A stretch of 64,000 nt of DNA from Tubiluchus corallicola. Taxonomy: Eukaryota; Priapulida; Priapulimorpha; Priapulimorphida; Tubiluchidae. Location: positions 1-64,000 of the forward strand of contig JAQGDQ010000429.1 in assembly GCA_030141605.1 (NCBI GenBank), in the 5' to 3' direction. The stretch's first letter is position 1. Each line of letters begins with the position of its first letter. The notes below the pieces were generated by a model, which made no database searches, was not told where the DNA came from, and saw nothing but the letters and a program-made list of their open reading frames with translations. This document shows, piece by piece, positions 10,617 through 25,100 of the stretch. The position numbers and the translations under genes are program-made.

Positions 10617-12808
10617 TTCAAACCTCTGGTAGTTAAACTAAGTGCCTTCTATTTCTGTGATATTTGAATGGCCTTTGTGCAACTTATAATATTACTTTTG
10701 AGTTTTTGCTCCTCTGCAATTTTTTAATTAATGATACCCTACATGTTGTAGTTCTATTGGTTATCAACTTTAAATTATTAATTACTTCTACACGATGTTA
10801 TCAGTCAAGGCGACGAAATATCATGGTTATGTAATTCACTGTTGCTGTGGAGATGGAATTAATAATTATTTTCTAGTATATGAATGTGTTGCATATTTTA
10901 TTATTATTGTTTTTTATTAATACATGTACTGAATATTTTATTATTACGAAATATAAAACACATATATTACATTTTGCTGTAATTTCTCACAATCTTTATT
11001 TAATTATATTTTCTACAAACACAAATTTATTGTTATACGTTTATTAATAGCACTGCTTGCGGTTTTAAGCCAAATATGTTTGCATATTAATCAAACAATT
11101 TAATATAACCGGATACGTGCTACTTTGGGGGCAGAATGAACTTTTACAACCTGGAAAAACATTTCTCACAAAAATATATAAAACTGCCCGCATTAAGAAC
11201 AAGTCAAGCTGTTTCCTGCACAAGTACAATCTCACACAGATTATCAACTGCTTAATAACAAAAATACATCTCTATCTAAAAATGAACATAAATACTAGGG
11301 CATGCACATAATGTTCTTCCATTTTAAACTGTTAAAGCAATAGCTGTACAATATGCAGAGTAGTACTTCAACTTGTAATAAATAACGAAACTGCTTACAG
11401 GTGTAAGTACTTGGTATTACAAAGAAACGAGTTAAGTAAATGCAATACACAGGTTAACCAAGATACTGAAATAGTCAACAATCCTTCCACATGTTTCAAC
11501 TTGCTTTCAGGTTCATAATCTGTGTTGGTAAGTAATCACTAAAAAATGTTAAGTGCCATAGTTTGCTTTGTACATACTAGTGATACGGACACATACTAAA
11601 TTCTGGACAGTAACAAACTCAATATAGCTTAACTGCTACTCATTTTAATCAATTACTTGTTACGATATAAATTGTTATTATTTAGGATCAAGAATGTTCC
11701 TAATTGCTGCTAATTAAATAATACAAAATGAAGTTAAGCATGAAACATCGATTTACTCTGATGAACAAAAAGAGAAAGAGAATAAATGTATCTGCAGTGG
11801 GGTAAACTAACTTAACACAAATCCCTGCATTAACCTGCGTATAAGTCGTACGTTAATTAAAAACAATATAAAAATACCGTATTACAACTAACTGTACATA
11901 TTTACATGGGATACATCCTAACTGCACCATGAAATATCACCTCTAAGTCTAGCATTCGCATTAAGTTCAATTATTCAATATATGCATATTTCTCAGCTTA
12001 AAAAGTGCAGCAATTTCATTCTGAGTTTTGTTGGCTTACTTGCATGAACATTAATAAACTAACTACTGCTAAAGACCCATAAACGTAAACGAGCTTTGAA
12101 AAACAGATTTTAAAGTGCAGTTCTCTGACAGAAACAGGGAATGCTTCAGTTAATACTTGATTGCTTAAGCAAGTTTCTTCCATCTAGCTACATATTTGCA
12201 CACTTTTAACTCTTTTGATGGATAGTAATTGAAAATGATTAATCATTAAGAAGCAAAATGCCTTTCTGCAATGAGTAAGATTAATAAATAGACAACTTTT
12301 CAGAAGCTCAATCTGTTGACAAATCTAGACCATTTTCAAAGCTTTTTTGCATGAACGTGTTCTCTATACAACATTAATGTAACACACGTCTAATCTAGTG
12401 CTCAAAGAAAATTCAGCTCTAAGCATCTTTTAACAATTTAGAATGCTGTACAAGAGGCTAACAGCGGCTAAAATAAATCATCATGTCATTAATATTAAAA
12501 CTAAAACTAAACTTAAAATGCATTACAGGCCGGCAAGATTAGGTCATTAGCATACATTAAGCAGTTAAGCAAAAAAATGAGTCAAAACTTAGCTTTGGTG
12601 CAACATGGGCAAGAACATACAGTAATACCTCGATATACACATTAAATACATATCTTGAGAAGGCTAAGGCATTCATACAACGGCAGGCAGTATAAAATAC
12701 AATGACAATATCAGTCTCTTTCCTGCTATAGCAAAAGAACTGTACCTCTCATTCTGACAGTACACTTTATATTAACTGTGTGATTTTAATACTTACATTC
12801 ATACCTTG

Positions 12809-12902
12809 GGCTTTTTGTACATATTATTAGCAAATGGTTGGATTCTAAACAGATTTAAGAGATTCGGAATGGTACGATCCAAGCCCACATGAATTTTTTG
12901 CC
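12809..12902 (-). other. Exon-like segment downstream of ORP9 stop
   Basis: The segment is bounded by a good minus-strand acceptor (tttttgcag) and a donor (gtatga). If joined to ORP9 exon 21 in phase it would add 18 codons and a stop, giving an alternative short C-terminus in place of the conserved terminal exon. It may equally be chance splice-like sequence in the 3' UTR. Confidence 0.2.
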
Positions 12903-12977
12903 TGCAAAAATGTATTAATAGCTCTCTGCTATCCACCACTTGTATAATATCGAAACATTACTGCATATTAAACTTAA

Positions 12978-12983
12978 TTTATT
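12978..12983 (-). other. Candidate ORP9 polyadenylation signal
   Basis: A minus-strand AATAAA lies 134 bp beyond the ORP9 stop codon. It is the nearest canonical signal, but other AATAAA motifs occur further downstream and the true 3' end is not known. Confidence 0.4.
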
Positions 12984-13116
12984 ACATCAAGTACAAGTAA
13001 CCAAAAATACACTAAATATTTAGCATAATAAACATAAAAATACTTAGTATAATAAGCATTTTAGGCCATAAACATATTAACAGTAGCAAACTATGAAATA
13101 CACATGTTTGTGTAGT

Positions 13117-16100
13117 TTAGTCCTCTAAAGGTTTAGTTGATATTCCAGCTTCAGCAAGTCGTTTTTGCAAAGGTCGGTCATAAATCCAGTTTTCTCCATT
13201 TTCGTGAAAGAACTGAAAAAACAATGAACAACGCTTACATAGTTCAACGCTTACATGGTAAACAATTTCTGAGTTTTGCAACTAAGAAAGTGAATTTTCT
13301 ATTTTAAGAGTTTCATTTCACGCACATATTTTCTACCATTTCACATCATAATCTTCTTAACTTTATTTCCTCATTGCGTAACACTAAAACTTTAGAAAAG
13401 TTCTTTACTTACAACTTATTTCGTTAAGACCATACCATAATCCCCCCCCCCCAGTACTTTTACCCATTCTTGCAATTTCAGTCTATTTTGATGACATATT
13501 AATTTTCTTTTCTAGTTCTTTCTAGGGGTGAGCATTCTTTATCAGAAAGCAAATTAAAATCGAACTGAATTCTTGATTTTCAAAGTCGTGTAAAACCAAA
13601 ATACGAATACGAATCGAACTCAAATTCGGTTTTGAAGATTTTCGAATAAATTTTTGAATCACAAGTACAAAGTGCTTCTGCAAAGATCAAAAGTAATGCT
13701 TTTTGATTCGGTTCTGCGGAACAAAACTAATAATTTTTTAAAAATTGTGCACAGAAATCATGCTAAACTGAGCTGAATGCATACTGTTTCAAACTATATA
13801 CCTTAATGATAAAGAAGGTATATAGTTGAAGTGGTGAATTACTTGATTCCATAATTTTTAGGTTCGAAACGAATTCGAATAAAAAAATTTGTTCGTTCGG
13901 CTGAACAAACTTGTTTGTATAAGAACTAAAAGGGAACATCGAACGTTCAGACCTGATTTTTGTGCAAAGCTATTTTATTCAGATGCATTCAACCACTATT
14001 ATACACAACAAAAGTTATTAATGGTAAGGGTCAGTAAAATCTCTCGCTTCACGAGAAACTGCATTTCTCACTTCAATTCAAAAGGCAAGAAATATATCAA
14101 AGAAATAGGAAAGTTCTCTAACACTGAACTTTACTGTACAAACCAAATAAGAACATATAAATAAAATGTATATTAGTACAGTTACCAATTACTAATTCTA
14201 GACAAAATTATTATTATTGTTATAATTATTATTATTACTTATTATTTAGCTCTAGATGAAATTTGACATTTTACTGAGTATTCAATTCCTATAAACTTGA
14301 ATTTATTTTACTCAGCATATATTTGCAACAAAATTATAACAGGTCTCAATTCTTGTAAGATGGGATAAAAAAAAATTCCAGACTTCTAGAAGTCTATTAC
14401 TTAAAATACTGCAAAAGCTACAATAGCGTTATTTTAGCAGCACCTTTGTGTTACAAACTCGGCTACCAGAAACATCCACATTTCTTAGATAAACAAACGA
14501 CATACTTTTGTTTCAACTTTGGCTCCCTTCTCTTTCCTCTCCTTTGCTTCGGCTCTTTGTCGTTGTTCCAGGAAATATTTGTGCTCTGTTGCTTTTTCTA
14601 CATCCCTGATTGTTAACGCAGCAGTAACGTCTTTCCACAACCTGAATTCGAAATTTTTATCAAATACGACATTGTGGCCACATGAAAATGATGGTAGATT
14701 GTAAGCCGATATCCAGATATATTAGTAGATCCTACTAATGCTGAATGTGCTGTGAGACCAAAGTTTGTTATCAAAGTTGCTTGAAATGTGACAGTAAACC
14801 ATCAAAGAAATGTCTCAGCTGCATTCTGATGGTACAAACCCTTTTCCTTAACAAGAAAAACAATTGGGACAGTATGGATGGCAGATGAAACAGCACTGAA
14901 CTATTCCTGGGATTCATCCGTTTGCTTACTATACTAGCCAGACCCTGCATTGGTAACTTTCGTAACTGTTTTTTTTTCTCAAGTTTACCATTAACCTGGG
15001 CAGCACCAAAGCAACACTTTCTCCCTGATGCTGCCGGGAGGCGTATCCGTAGCCTTAGCCTAATAATTATAATAACACGTTAATGCTTTCTGTGTAAAAA
15101 TTTTTAAATTCTCATTCTGTGCTCAGGTAAATCTAATAAATTCTATTCTATTCTATTCTAAATCCTCATTCCTGATAACTCAGCTATCCCTTCTTCAAGT
15201 TTATTATCTTAGAAGGAGATTACAATTCCCCGCACAATTCAAATACCCTAACTCTAGCCCTAACCCTAACCCTAACCCTAAACCTAACTCTAACCCTGTT
15301 CCTAACCCAATCCCAGCCTTAACCCTAGTCCACTTCACAAACTAATTTCTTTTGTGTGGGGAATTGTAAACTTTCGCCATTATCGCCATTTGCATCAAAC
15401 CAGTCTATTTAAGAGTTTTTTGCACCAGGAAAAACCAAAGTTGACAATTATTTACATATATTTACATGTTTGGATTTATAACATAAACAAACAATGAACA
15501 CAGCATTATGTTTAACAGCAAAATGTCTTACCTCCGTGACTCATAAGGTCCTTGCTCGGAAACCGGTTTTACTTGTTTCTTGATGACTGGCATGTGCTTC
15601 GTGTCAACAAATACTTCCGTACGCTGGAATACATTAAAATAAATAATAAACTTGTGTGAATAAAATGCTCTAAACGACAAAAAATATAATTTGTGAGGCA
15701 AAGGGCATAGAAACAGCAGGAAGACGTGCATAAATTGTCTGATGAAATTGAGAAGAGATTTAGTAACTTGTATAACATTAAAGTAAAACTAAACCCTCAT
15801 TATAATGTAAACTGTTATAACTTAAAATCCTACTCTCATTACGGATATTCAATTTCTGATATTATAAACTTACTGTAAAACTTGTTTCTCTTGACTTTTT
15901 ATCACCTGATTGTTAGTAGTATTAAATTTGAAGAACCGTCATTTTTCGTTGTGCGAGACGAATGATGTAATAAGTACAATCACGAGGTTCACCAAAGATT
16001 GGTAAACAAACATCAGTAACCAAAGACGCTTTCTTGTACTTCATTCTCGCACCAAAGACGCAAAACATGGCAATTTTTAAGCAATGCGTGCATTCGAAAT

Positions 16101-19100
16101 TCACCAAAAAAGGGTATAAGTTTCTTTTGTTTAATAATAACTATGAATTCTTTGTATAATCGTAATAATGAGTTGAAAAAACTTAAATGTCTTGTTGGGG
16201 TTATACAGACCTATAAAAACTAGCAAATACTATTTCATATAGTCCTATCATCTAAGAGATAATCATCTAAATCACACAGCGAATCAGCAAAAAAGCATTA
16301 GAGATAGGATGTAGCCACACATAATTAAAGAACAAAAACTGGACTAATTTGTTATCATAAAAAACAAATGGAATGCAGATGCTTAGCTGACTACGCAAGT
16401 GCAAGTGATAATCTAGACTTAAAAATATCTTTGTATGAAACTTATTAATTCTCTTAGCAAAACAGCAAATGGAAGACTGATGGTACGGAAGTCTAGTTAA
16501 TCATAAAAGTACAAATGTATTTCTCACAGAGACTTTGTATGCAAATTTACCCCAGTTTTTTCATGTTTGGCAACCATTATCCCATTCCACTCTCCAGTGA
16601 CAGTAAGAAACGGCTTCTTCCCTGTCTGCATCACTTCCGCTTGGATGCGGTGCTTCTTACCACCGTAGAATGGCTAATTGGGGAAAAACAATTTGTGTTA
16701 GGGATAAACAATAACTATGTTTAAACTAAAAAAATACCTATTTCAGAATACTGAATTTAATGATTATTCCCTACTAACAATCAAATTTTCAAATTATAAA
16801 CTTCATTTGTCTATTTCAGAAGCACATGTTACCTCATTAAAATTTAATTATACTTTGTAATTATACTTTATAATTAAGAAATATTTTGTGGTTGTACCTT
16901 TTTCATATTTTTTTGACTACTGAGCTCGTCTAAACCTGAGAAATGTGTTTTTTTCTGCTGACAGGTACATTTTACTACAGCTCAAATATTTCGGAATTAA
17001 AAACAGCATTTAAAAGTCAGACTTACCTTTGTGAGGAAGTCTATAGTTGCACTGTAACCCGTTTTTGAACACATAATTGTGATTCTCCCACCGAGTTCTA
17101 TCCAAGGCACTGTTAATATTGACCTAAAACAAGGAATAACCCATTGTTTACTATTATAACTTAGTCACTCGAAAGCAAATTGTATGCAGTACTCGCCATT
17201 TAATAAAACTAGTACCGGACCAGGGATAAGTGGTCTTAAAAAATGGAAGTTTAATTATTATTCAGTAGTCTTTGCAAGCGCGTGTATTTGGCAAAGTACA
17301 CTCTCTAAACACTTCACCTTAATTACTACTAAACGAAAATTAAACATGGGGCAGTCAGTTCATTCACATACTTACAAGAATGACTCATGTGTACAACAGT
17401 GACTCAAGTTCATTTAACAGACTAAAATGCACAGCAGTTATTATGAAACAGTCAACTTTAAGTTTCAGTGCGACTTTGACTAAGAAGAGCTGGATCTAGT
17501 AAAAGGGACATAAATTTCTCTTTTGTCTTAAAAAATATGCAAACTATCTAAGACACAGTTTATTTTTTTATTTTGCTATTGCTTTTGTCGCCCACATTGA
17601 AAAATATGGTCATATCAAATGGTTCACTCGTTCTATTAACTAAACTTTTCTAACAATAGTTTCTACTAGAGTAATTCCACATCGTGCCTGTATGGTTCTA
17701 AAATATGGCTGGTTTTACTATCCATGGCTTATTAAGTGTTGACTGCTGTACTACCAAACAAACATGTTTTAAACAGTTTCAACGACTGACGTGAATCTCA
17801 GTACACCAAATTTTGAAAATAGTTGCTAAATTGCCTTCCAGCAAGCACTCCTAGATAAGTACTGCTCAACGAAAATGCTAGACAAGGCTTACAAAAATGT
17901 AACAAGCAATGTAACTTATAGCAACTAGACACACAGCGATAAGAAAAGTAAAACAGTTAACAGCATCTATGTCACAGTGCAGAAAGCCACACAAAATGCT
18001 TTCAAAATGACTAAAGTAATGCATTAAATCCACACCAATCAGAGTACAAAAGTGACGTAAAGTTTACTAAATCTGATTTTTAAAAACTCTTCAAGAACTT
18101 TGAAACTTTAAAACTAATTTTACACAATACGGTTTTCATAAATTTTATATCAGCTTTATCCTACAAAGTGACATGAATTCTGTATATTATTTTAGTCTTA
18201 ATTTACATTGTAGTGGTAAACCACCAAACTGAAAAAGTGTTTCGTATTAACATTAACTATCTTACAATATAACGAATATATTGACACACAGTTCTTAAAA
18301 CCTATATTTTCATTCCATATGTGAAACATTTAAATATTACCTTCCATAACCATTTGGAAATGTTATTATGTACTCTTCACCATGATCTAATAGAGCCAGA
18401 CATCCTTGACCAATCATGTGCACGCCAATGGACAGTCCCAAGAATTTAGACTTGGTCCATATGTGAGCGTTTAGTGAGATCCGTTTGTTGTAGTGTTCAG
18501 CATAGAAAGCTGATACTGAAAACATGCAAAGTCTATACTAATTCTTGAAATCTCAACAAAAACTTGGAAAATTTTGAATAGCTCGAAATTATGGAAGAAT
18601 GGAAATTCAAGAAGAATTCAACAAGCGATCAAATGTACTCCTTATCTTAATCAACATTTACCATTTGTATTAGTCACACATTTGTGAAACCAGTTCTATT
18701 TTGCTAAATCATAAAGATTATGCACAGCATGGCAAGAGAAGTACGAACGAAAGACAGCGGCAAATGATTACTAGAGATACACACAAGTAACATAAGGTAG
18801 TTTACCATTGGCAGACAAAACGCAGTAGACAAAAATTCAGCAGTTAAATAGAATTAAGTCTTTTTCCAGCTGTACTATATCACAATTGGTTATTGAAATA
18901 TGAAAAATAAATAAACAGATGACTACTTGTTCACAAATTTATTGCTTACATAAAATACTAGTGTAATAGCATTGATGGAGATAAACACCTTCTGAATGTA
19001 TCCTCTTGTTTATTGCATCAACGTTGGTCAGTTTATATAAAAAACGTAAACGTTTCAATACCGTGCACATATTTACTTACTTGGCGGATGATGAGACACT

Positions 19101-22100
19101 TGCTCAGCAATCAGGCACAAATTATCACGAGTTGCCCACGGCACTGGGCCATCATCTGACAGCTCCGTACACCCCTACAAGCAAAAAAGTCTACTGTGAA
19201 TAAGTCTTAATAGCTTATTCAGGATCTTTGTCAAACTGCTATGGACATGTACTTCTGACGCTGTCTTTCATGCACAGAAAAAAAACCAAAACCTAAGAGT
19301 ACGCAGTACATTAATATGGACGCATGTAAACATTATATCTACTTTAATATACTGTGTTGTCTTAGCATCTTGTTACTTTGTTTTTTGTTGCTACAATGTG
19401 TTAGTACAGCAAACTACGCTTGAAATGGATTTATTAAGAGGCTGAATTTAAAAACCTAAGAGACCTGTTAAGTAGCATTTTCTATGTTATTACAGCACGT
19501 ATTGTTTTAAATATTTTGCCAAGACTTAATACTCGGTGAACTGCTTGCGAAAAGTTTTTAAGTAAAGTGCAATAATTTATCACATAACTAAAGCAACTGA
19601 GTAAGATATGTACTGTTATGTATGATGCCTTCACCCTTTAAATGTATTACAGTTGTTTGCCAAGTTAAAAAAATGCAATGCATGTAACTTTGATAACACC
19701 GATGATTCAGCAATCATTTATTGGAGTCATTAACATTCTCACACATAACTGTATATCAGTAAGAAATAGCATGTTACTTTTAATTAATTGCATATGCAGA
19801 AAAGTAAGCAAGACGATTACATAAAGTGCAGAGAAGTTTAAAATCGAAACATGTCTAGCGTAGTTTATTATAGTGAATTTTTTCGAAGACAAGTTTGAAT
19901 GACACGCTTAAGTTTGGGGGAGTGAATGGTCACATGTTTGAACAGTCACTGTTCTGCAGTCTACGGTGTAGTGTTTCCAGCGCGTCGCATTTCGGCAGCC
20001 GATAGAGTAATCTATATTCATCATCATCGTCACTGTTGTCTTACTGTTATTAAGGTAAAAAATGCAGAAGTGATTAGAATAATGATGCTAATCTGGCTCA
20101 AGTTAAAAATGGCTGCAAATTCCACTGTAAAATGTACAATGTACAGGTTACTTTTTTAAACAAGCATGAAGAATAAATATGTATCTTTCCTTAGTCTGCA
20201 AATTCACACTTGCTAAATTAAGGCCTTTCTTAATTTTCACAAAAATGAAAATATCTCAAACGAAATTTAATCAGCATTTCATCTCTTAGCTATAGCTATT
20301 TGCCACCGCATGCATAAAATGGCTTAAGTAAGTGAACTACAGATCATTTTCATTCCACAATACTTACAATTGAGGTTTGACTTCGATCTGTAGGCCAATA
20401 ACAATAGAAAACCTCTCCCAGTAACGGGTTGTACGGCTTCTTCGCAACAGTTCCTTTCCGTCCAGCATGGAATGCAGAAAGGTACCACCTGACAACTGCT
20501 ACCATTCTTGACTTCGGATCTTCATGATTGGGAATCCTTCAAGAAATGCACACACAGTAAAACCTCATTACTCATCCACACGATCAATTACCATACTTAA
20601 GTCTGTAGCATCATATTGTTTATACTAACTTAATATGCTAATACATGGCATTTTTAAAAGCAGTATTGTTAAATACTCTAGCAGGAGAGATTTGAAACTC
20701 ATGTAGAAAAGACACTACCCCACTCATTACCAGCTTTCTCAAGCCACTCAACCCAGGCTCAAAATCAAAATTAGCTGAAAGTCTAATTATCTTAATTTTA
20801 AAGTAAAATGATGCAATGCCAGTGGATTTGCATCACATAATTTTACTGTCCAGCAATTAATAATAATGGTTAATTTTTAACTAACTCTTGCAGTTTTTAT
20901 TCTATTTATCTTCTTCTTGATATAAATTTTCTAGGTAAAAGAAAATGATGCTCTGCAATAGTTTTACGATGGTTTGAATAATTTGAAATGCAGGAGTCAT
21001 CATATTTTTCTGTATACTAAAACTATAATGCCAGCACGCACCTGGAGTAAACCTCTAACATTTTAAAACATTGAACAACCTTGTAAATATCTCAAACTGG
21101 AAGTTAATGGCTAGGTCAAACTTGACAAAAAGAACTGAGAAATGAAACAACCATGAAACTTACTTTACAAATAAATCCGGATGTGCAAAAAAATCAGCGT
21201 ACATTTCCAATAGCGAGCGTTTTTCCAAAATGAACGTAGGAAGAACCACCTTTGTTAAGTCCATTCCTATTCTAACTTGCGATAGAAGATGCATGATAAT
21301 ACTTCCATGTTCTTCAACCGAACCAACTACATCAGAAAATATATAGACGAATAATTAAAAGTAAACATAATCAGATTCACTAAACAGCAAACAGCAGACT
21401 AACACCACTTCCTTTGCCACACCCCCACTCATTAGTTACAATATGAAAATGCCTTTAGGAGTTAATGTTACGCACATTGGTAACCATCTTCGGTTCAAGA
21501 TTTAACCACTTGTGGTGTGCTAAAAACCTTAATAAAAACAATCATCTGATAACAAATGAAACTTTGAGACAATCAAGTTAAATTAGCAGCAAAATGTAAC
21601 TTGAAGATTTAATTGAGACATTGACACTTCGGGTAAAGTTTACAATTCCCTACACACAAGAAATTAGAGTTTGTGAAGCAGATTAGGAATAGGTTTAGGA
21701 TTAAGCTTAGAGTTGGGGTTAGGATTAGGCTTAGGATTGGGTTAGGGTTAGGGCTAGAGTTAAGGCAAGGTTTAGGGTTAGGGCATTCAAATTGTGTGGG
21801 AACTCCTTTTGACACTTCTTAAATTATCATAAATAAAATAGAGCAAAAATACATTAAGGCATTTATTTTATTTGTCTAAACTGCAATTTGAGCAGACTAG
21901 TAGCAGTTAAGACAAAATGGAAACTCATCTCAGCATGATAAAACTCTACTCAAATCTTTCACAAATTTTATTACATAAAATACACTCAGACCAAAGCAAA
22001 AAATATTCTTTATGTCTTGCTAAGTTGGAGGAAAGAGTAAGTCAAGAATATTCTTACAATCTAAAACGTAGTTTAGTTTTCCATTCAATTTTTTATAGTT

Positions 22101-25100
22101 TAACACTTACGTTCATCCTCTTCGTCGTCATTATAAATACCTACAAAATAGTAAAGAATAAAAGTAAAAAACTTCATATATACGTCAGCATAAATCATGA
22201 ACCGGTTTCATGTGAAAAGAAAGAGAAATAACTTTGTCATAAATGTTGAATTTTCCTATCAAATTAGATCAACATTAAATACACCATCAAACACATCCTG
22301 GTTTGGAGGCCAAGTGATTTAGATTTTGGACTGCAACCACACAGCTTGAATTCGATACTAGCAGCTGCCAACACCAGGTCATATAACCTACATGTTATTT
22401 GTGCGTTGCGTCCTTATCTGTATTGGTGTAAATGTAAGTTGCTAAAAAGCCATTAATGTTTATGTTGTCCGTTAAACGTTAAACGAGTGACAGTAAACAA
22501 ATCTTGCCTTTGTCTTTGCACCTTCCTAGTTATTAATGCAGAAGCTACTTAATATGGACAAAGACAATTTTCTAAAGCACTCTTATTGTACTTTTAAAAT
22601 TTCAAAATTTACATTATCACAAACAACTTACTATCTACGTCCAACTCATCAACTGAAATACTAGCTTTCTCCAAAGCCGGTCGCACCTCTTTGAGGTGAC
22701 CATGAGAATCTTGACCTTCTGCAGTTGTAGGATCACAGGCAGACAAAGGACTAGAACTATGAAAAAAGGATTCAAATTCAATATTATGGTATACAGAATA
22801 GCTCAGAACTAATGTTCATACATAAATCAATGGAACATATACATTTACTAAAAAGAAATCACATAAACATGCGAACGCAATACTAAATAAAAGTCTGAAA
22901 ATTTTTTCATCTACTGGGACTCAAACCCAAAACTTTTTGAGCAGCTACGCTAGCTACTACACTACGGAGGCACTCAAACTTTTCAGAATTAAACAATAAC
23001 ACCGTAATCTATCAAAGGGAAATTACAGTTGACACTGTATCAAGACATAGTACAAAATCAATTTTATATAAACACACAAATGCAATACTAAATTAGAACG
23101 TCTGAAAAATTTTGTACCAATTGGGAGTTGAACCCAAGATCTTCTGTCTTTTAAGGTGCTATACTAGTCACTGCACTCCAGAAGGTACTAGACCAAGTAC
23201 TTTCTCTAAACAAAAAAGTACAGTAAAAGAACGCCAAACTAATTACTACTTCACACACAATCTGCAACTTTTCTTACTCAGGAAAATGTTTTGGACTTTT
23301 CTCTGCAGACTGGGCATCTTCAAATTCATCCGCATCATAATACTCATCTTCACTGCTGGAATAAGACACTTCGGGTACCAGGGTATGTACGTTCACCTGC
23401 TGTTCAACTAGTGCACCGAGATTCTCCGTGGGCAATGTAAGAGAGGTAGAGAAAGCACTGGCACCTGTTGATAACAGAAAAAACACAAAATGCAGTGACA
23501 ATATTTAGAAATTGCATAATATAAATGTAGGAGTGATGCAATAAGCCTTTTCACAGTTTCACTATGTTCACATGCAGCTACTGTAGATGTTGCTGGTAAT
23601 GAATCTAGCATGTCTTAATTAACTACAACGGTCACCTACATGTCACCTACAATAAACTCTACATGTAGGCGAAAAGGACGAAACACGTTAATGTTTTTGC
23701 TATAATATTACACATGTATAGTTTTAAACCAACAAGTTATTCCTATCCGAAAACAAATAGCAAAATAACAGCAGCAATTCAAGTAAAATAAAATAACTGA
23801 AGCGAAAAGTAATGCTAAAAACTGTTACTAATACAACAGCATGGGCTATAGGCACTGTCAAGTGTAAACAAATGCATTGTTTGGTCCAGATAACATTGTT
23901 AAGTTCACTTAACCTTTGACTTTTTCATGTTCTTCGTCAATCGCTGGAACTGTGAAAAGCCTGATCAGCACTAGAGAAAGCCAACATTAAGCAGTAAACA
24001 GAAAGCACAACCCATTCACAATACAATATCTTCAATATTCCAAACATATTTAACACTAATCATTGAACGTCAGTTTGTAAATATCTTGCTCTGCACAAAT
24101 ACCTTAGTACACAACTTCTCATGATGTGTCTCATGAAAAGTAAATGAAAACGTTCATTTTCTTGCATTTTCACAAAAAGATTTGTAACGCAATGACGAAA
24201 ATTTATACAATTTACTGCAATGCTGTTTCAGACAACAAAATATTTACAAGCATATTTAGTAGTTAATCAAAAGTATTTAATTTAGATCTGATTACGTTTA
24301 TGTGAACATCTTCATTCAATGACATGTTAGCGGGCTATTAATTTTTCTTTTTTGGTCGAATAGTGAAATAGGGTTATTGATTTTCTTTATGATCATTTAA
24401 TGAAATAGGGTTATTGATTTTGCTTACAATTTTGTGTATCTCAGTTTTATGGTTTTCCCCACAATCTTGTATGTCTCAGTTTTATAATCAAGGCTTTTTT
24501 CTCTGAGTACATTTCCTGCCATATAGAAGTACTGGTACGGTACAAAAAGGGTTACCAGTTTCTTGAACTTCCTGGTTTAGTGAAGCGTACAAGTTTATTA
24601 TTATACAAAAAAAGGTAATAGAGCGAAACTCATACACAGTCACTGACACTAAGGGAGGCGCAAACTTCTAAACTGCTTTTGAGTTTTGGCACATTTGGTT
24701 CACTGGAAAGTTAATTCATCGTCTTGGATTCTTAGTAATATGTTTTGGATGAAAAAGCAAAACAGTGTGCTTAACTTTGGAATAAACAAACGGTAGAAAT
24801 TAACTTGCAGTTCAAAGCGTTTTTGTTGATGCCACAACTATTATCTGTTATAACCAACGCAACACTGCACCATGATGACGAGCAAACAGTAATGCACCAG
24901 ACAGCAATAACAGACACTTGCAGCACCCACACTTGCTGTATCACAATCAGATGTATTAAAAAAACACAATGCATACCTCCTTCAGAAATAGAATTTCTTA
25001 ATGGAGTTTGTTCGTAGCCAGTTATGTTGTTTTCAACAGCTTCTCGGGCTTCCTCATCTACTCCTGTTCCAAAAAGGGATATAACTTAAAACATCTTGAC

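Larger units (their letters stand above)
7336..13116. other. Intergenic region, 3' flanks of ZIP and ORP9
   Basis: The ZIP and ORP9 genes converge here. The ZIP 3' UTR could run as far as an AATAAA at 9770-9775; nothing closer is convincing. The interval holds three interspersed repeats (about 7925-8465, 8590-8775, 10015-10616). The rest is AT-rich and shows only short, unconvincing ORFs. Confidence 0.5.

Noticed and set aside
12617-12650. Pogo-type terminal repeat (CAGTAATACCTCGATATAC)
   Set aside because: Only one end is present; no matching inverted end was found nearby, so no element can be defined.
13525-13930. hAT-like MITE beginning AGGGGTGAGCA
   Set aside because: The left motif and the AATTCGAA-rich interior fit, but I could not find a convincing right end or target duplication.
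21634-21806. Telomere or chromosome end
   Set aside because: The TTAGGG-type units are degenerate, short, interstitial, inside an intron and flanked by inverted repeats shared with two other loci.
21917-22231. 104-codon plus-strand ORF with a hydrophobic segment
   Set aside because: It overlaps an ORP9 microexon on the opposite strand and otherwise covers intron sequence; most likely chance.
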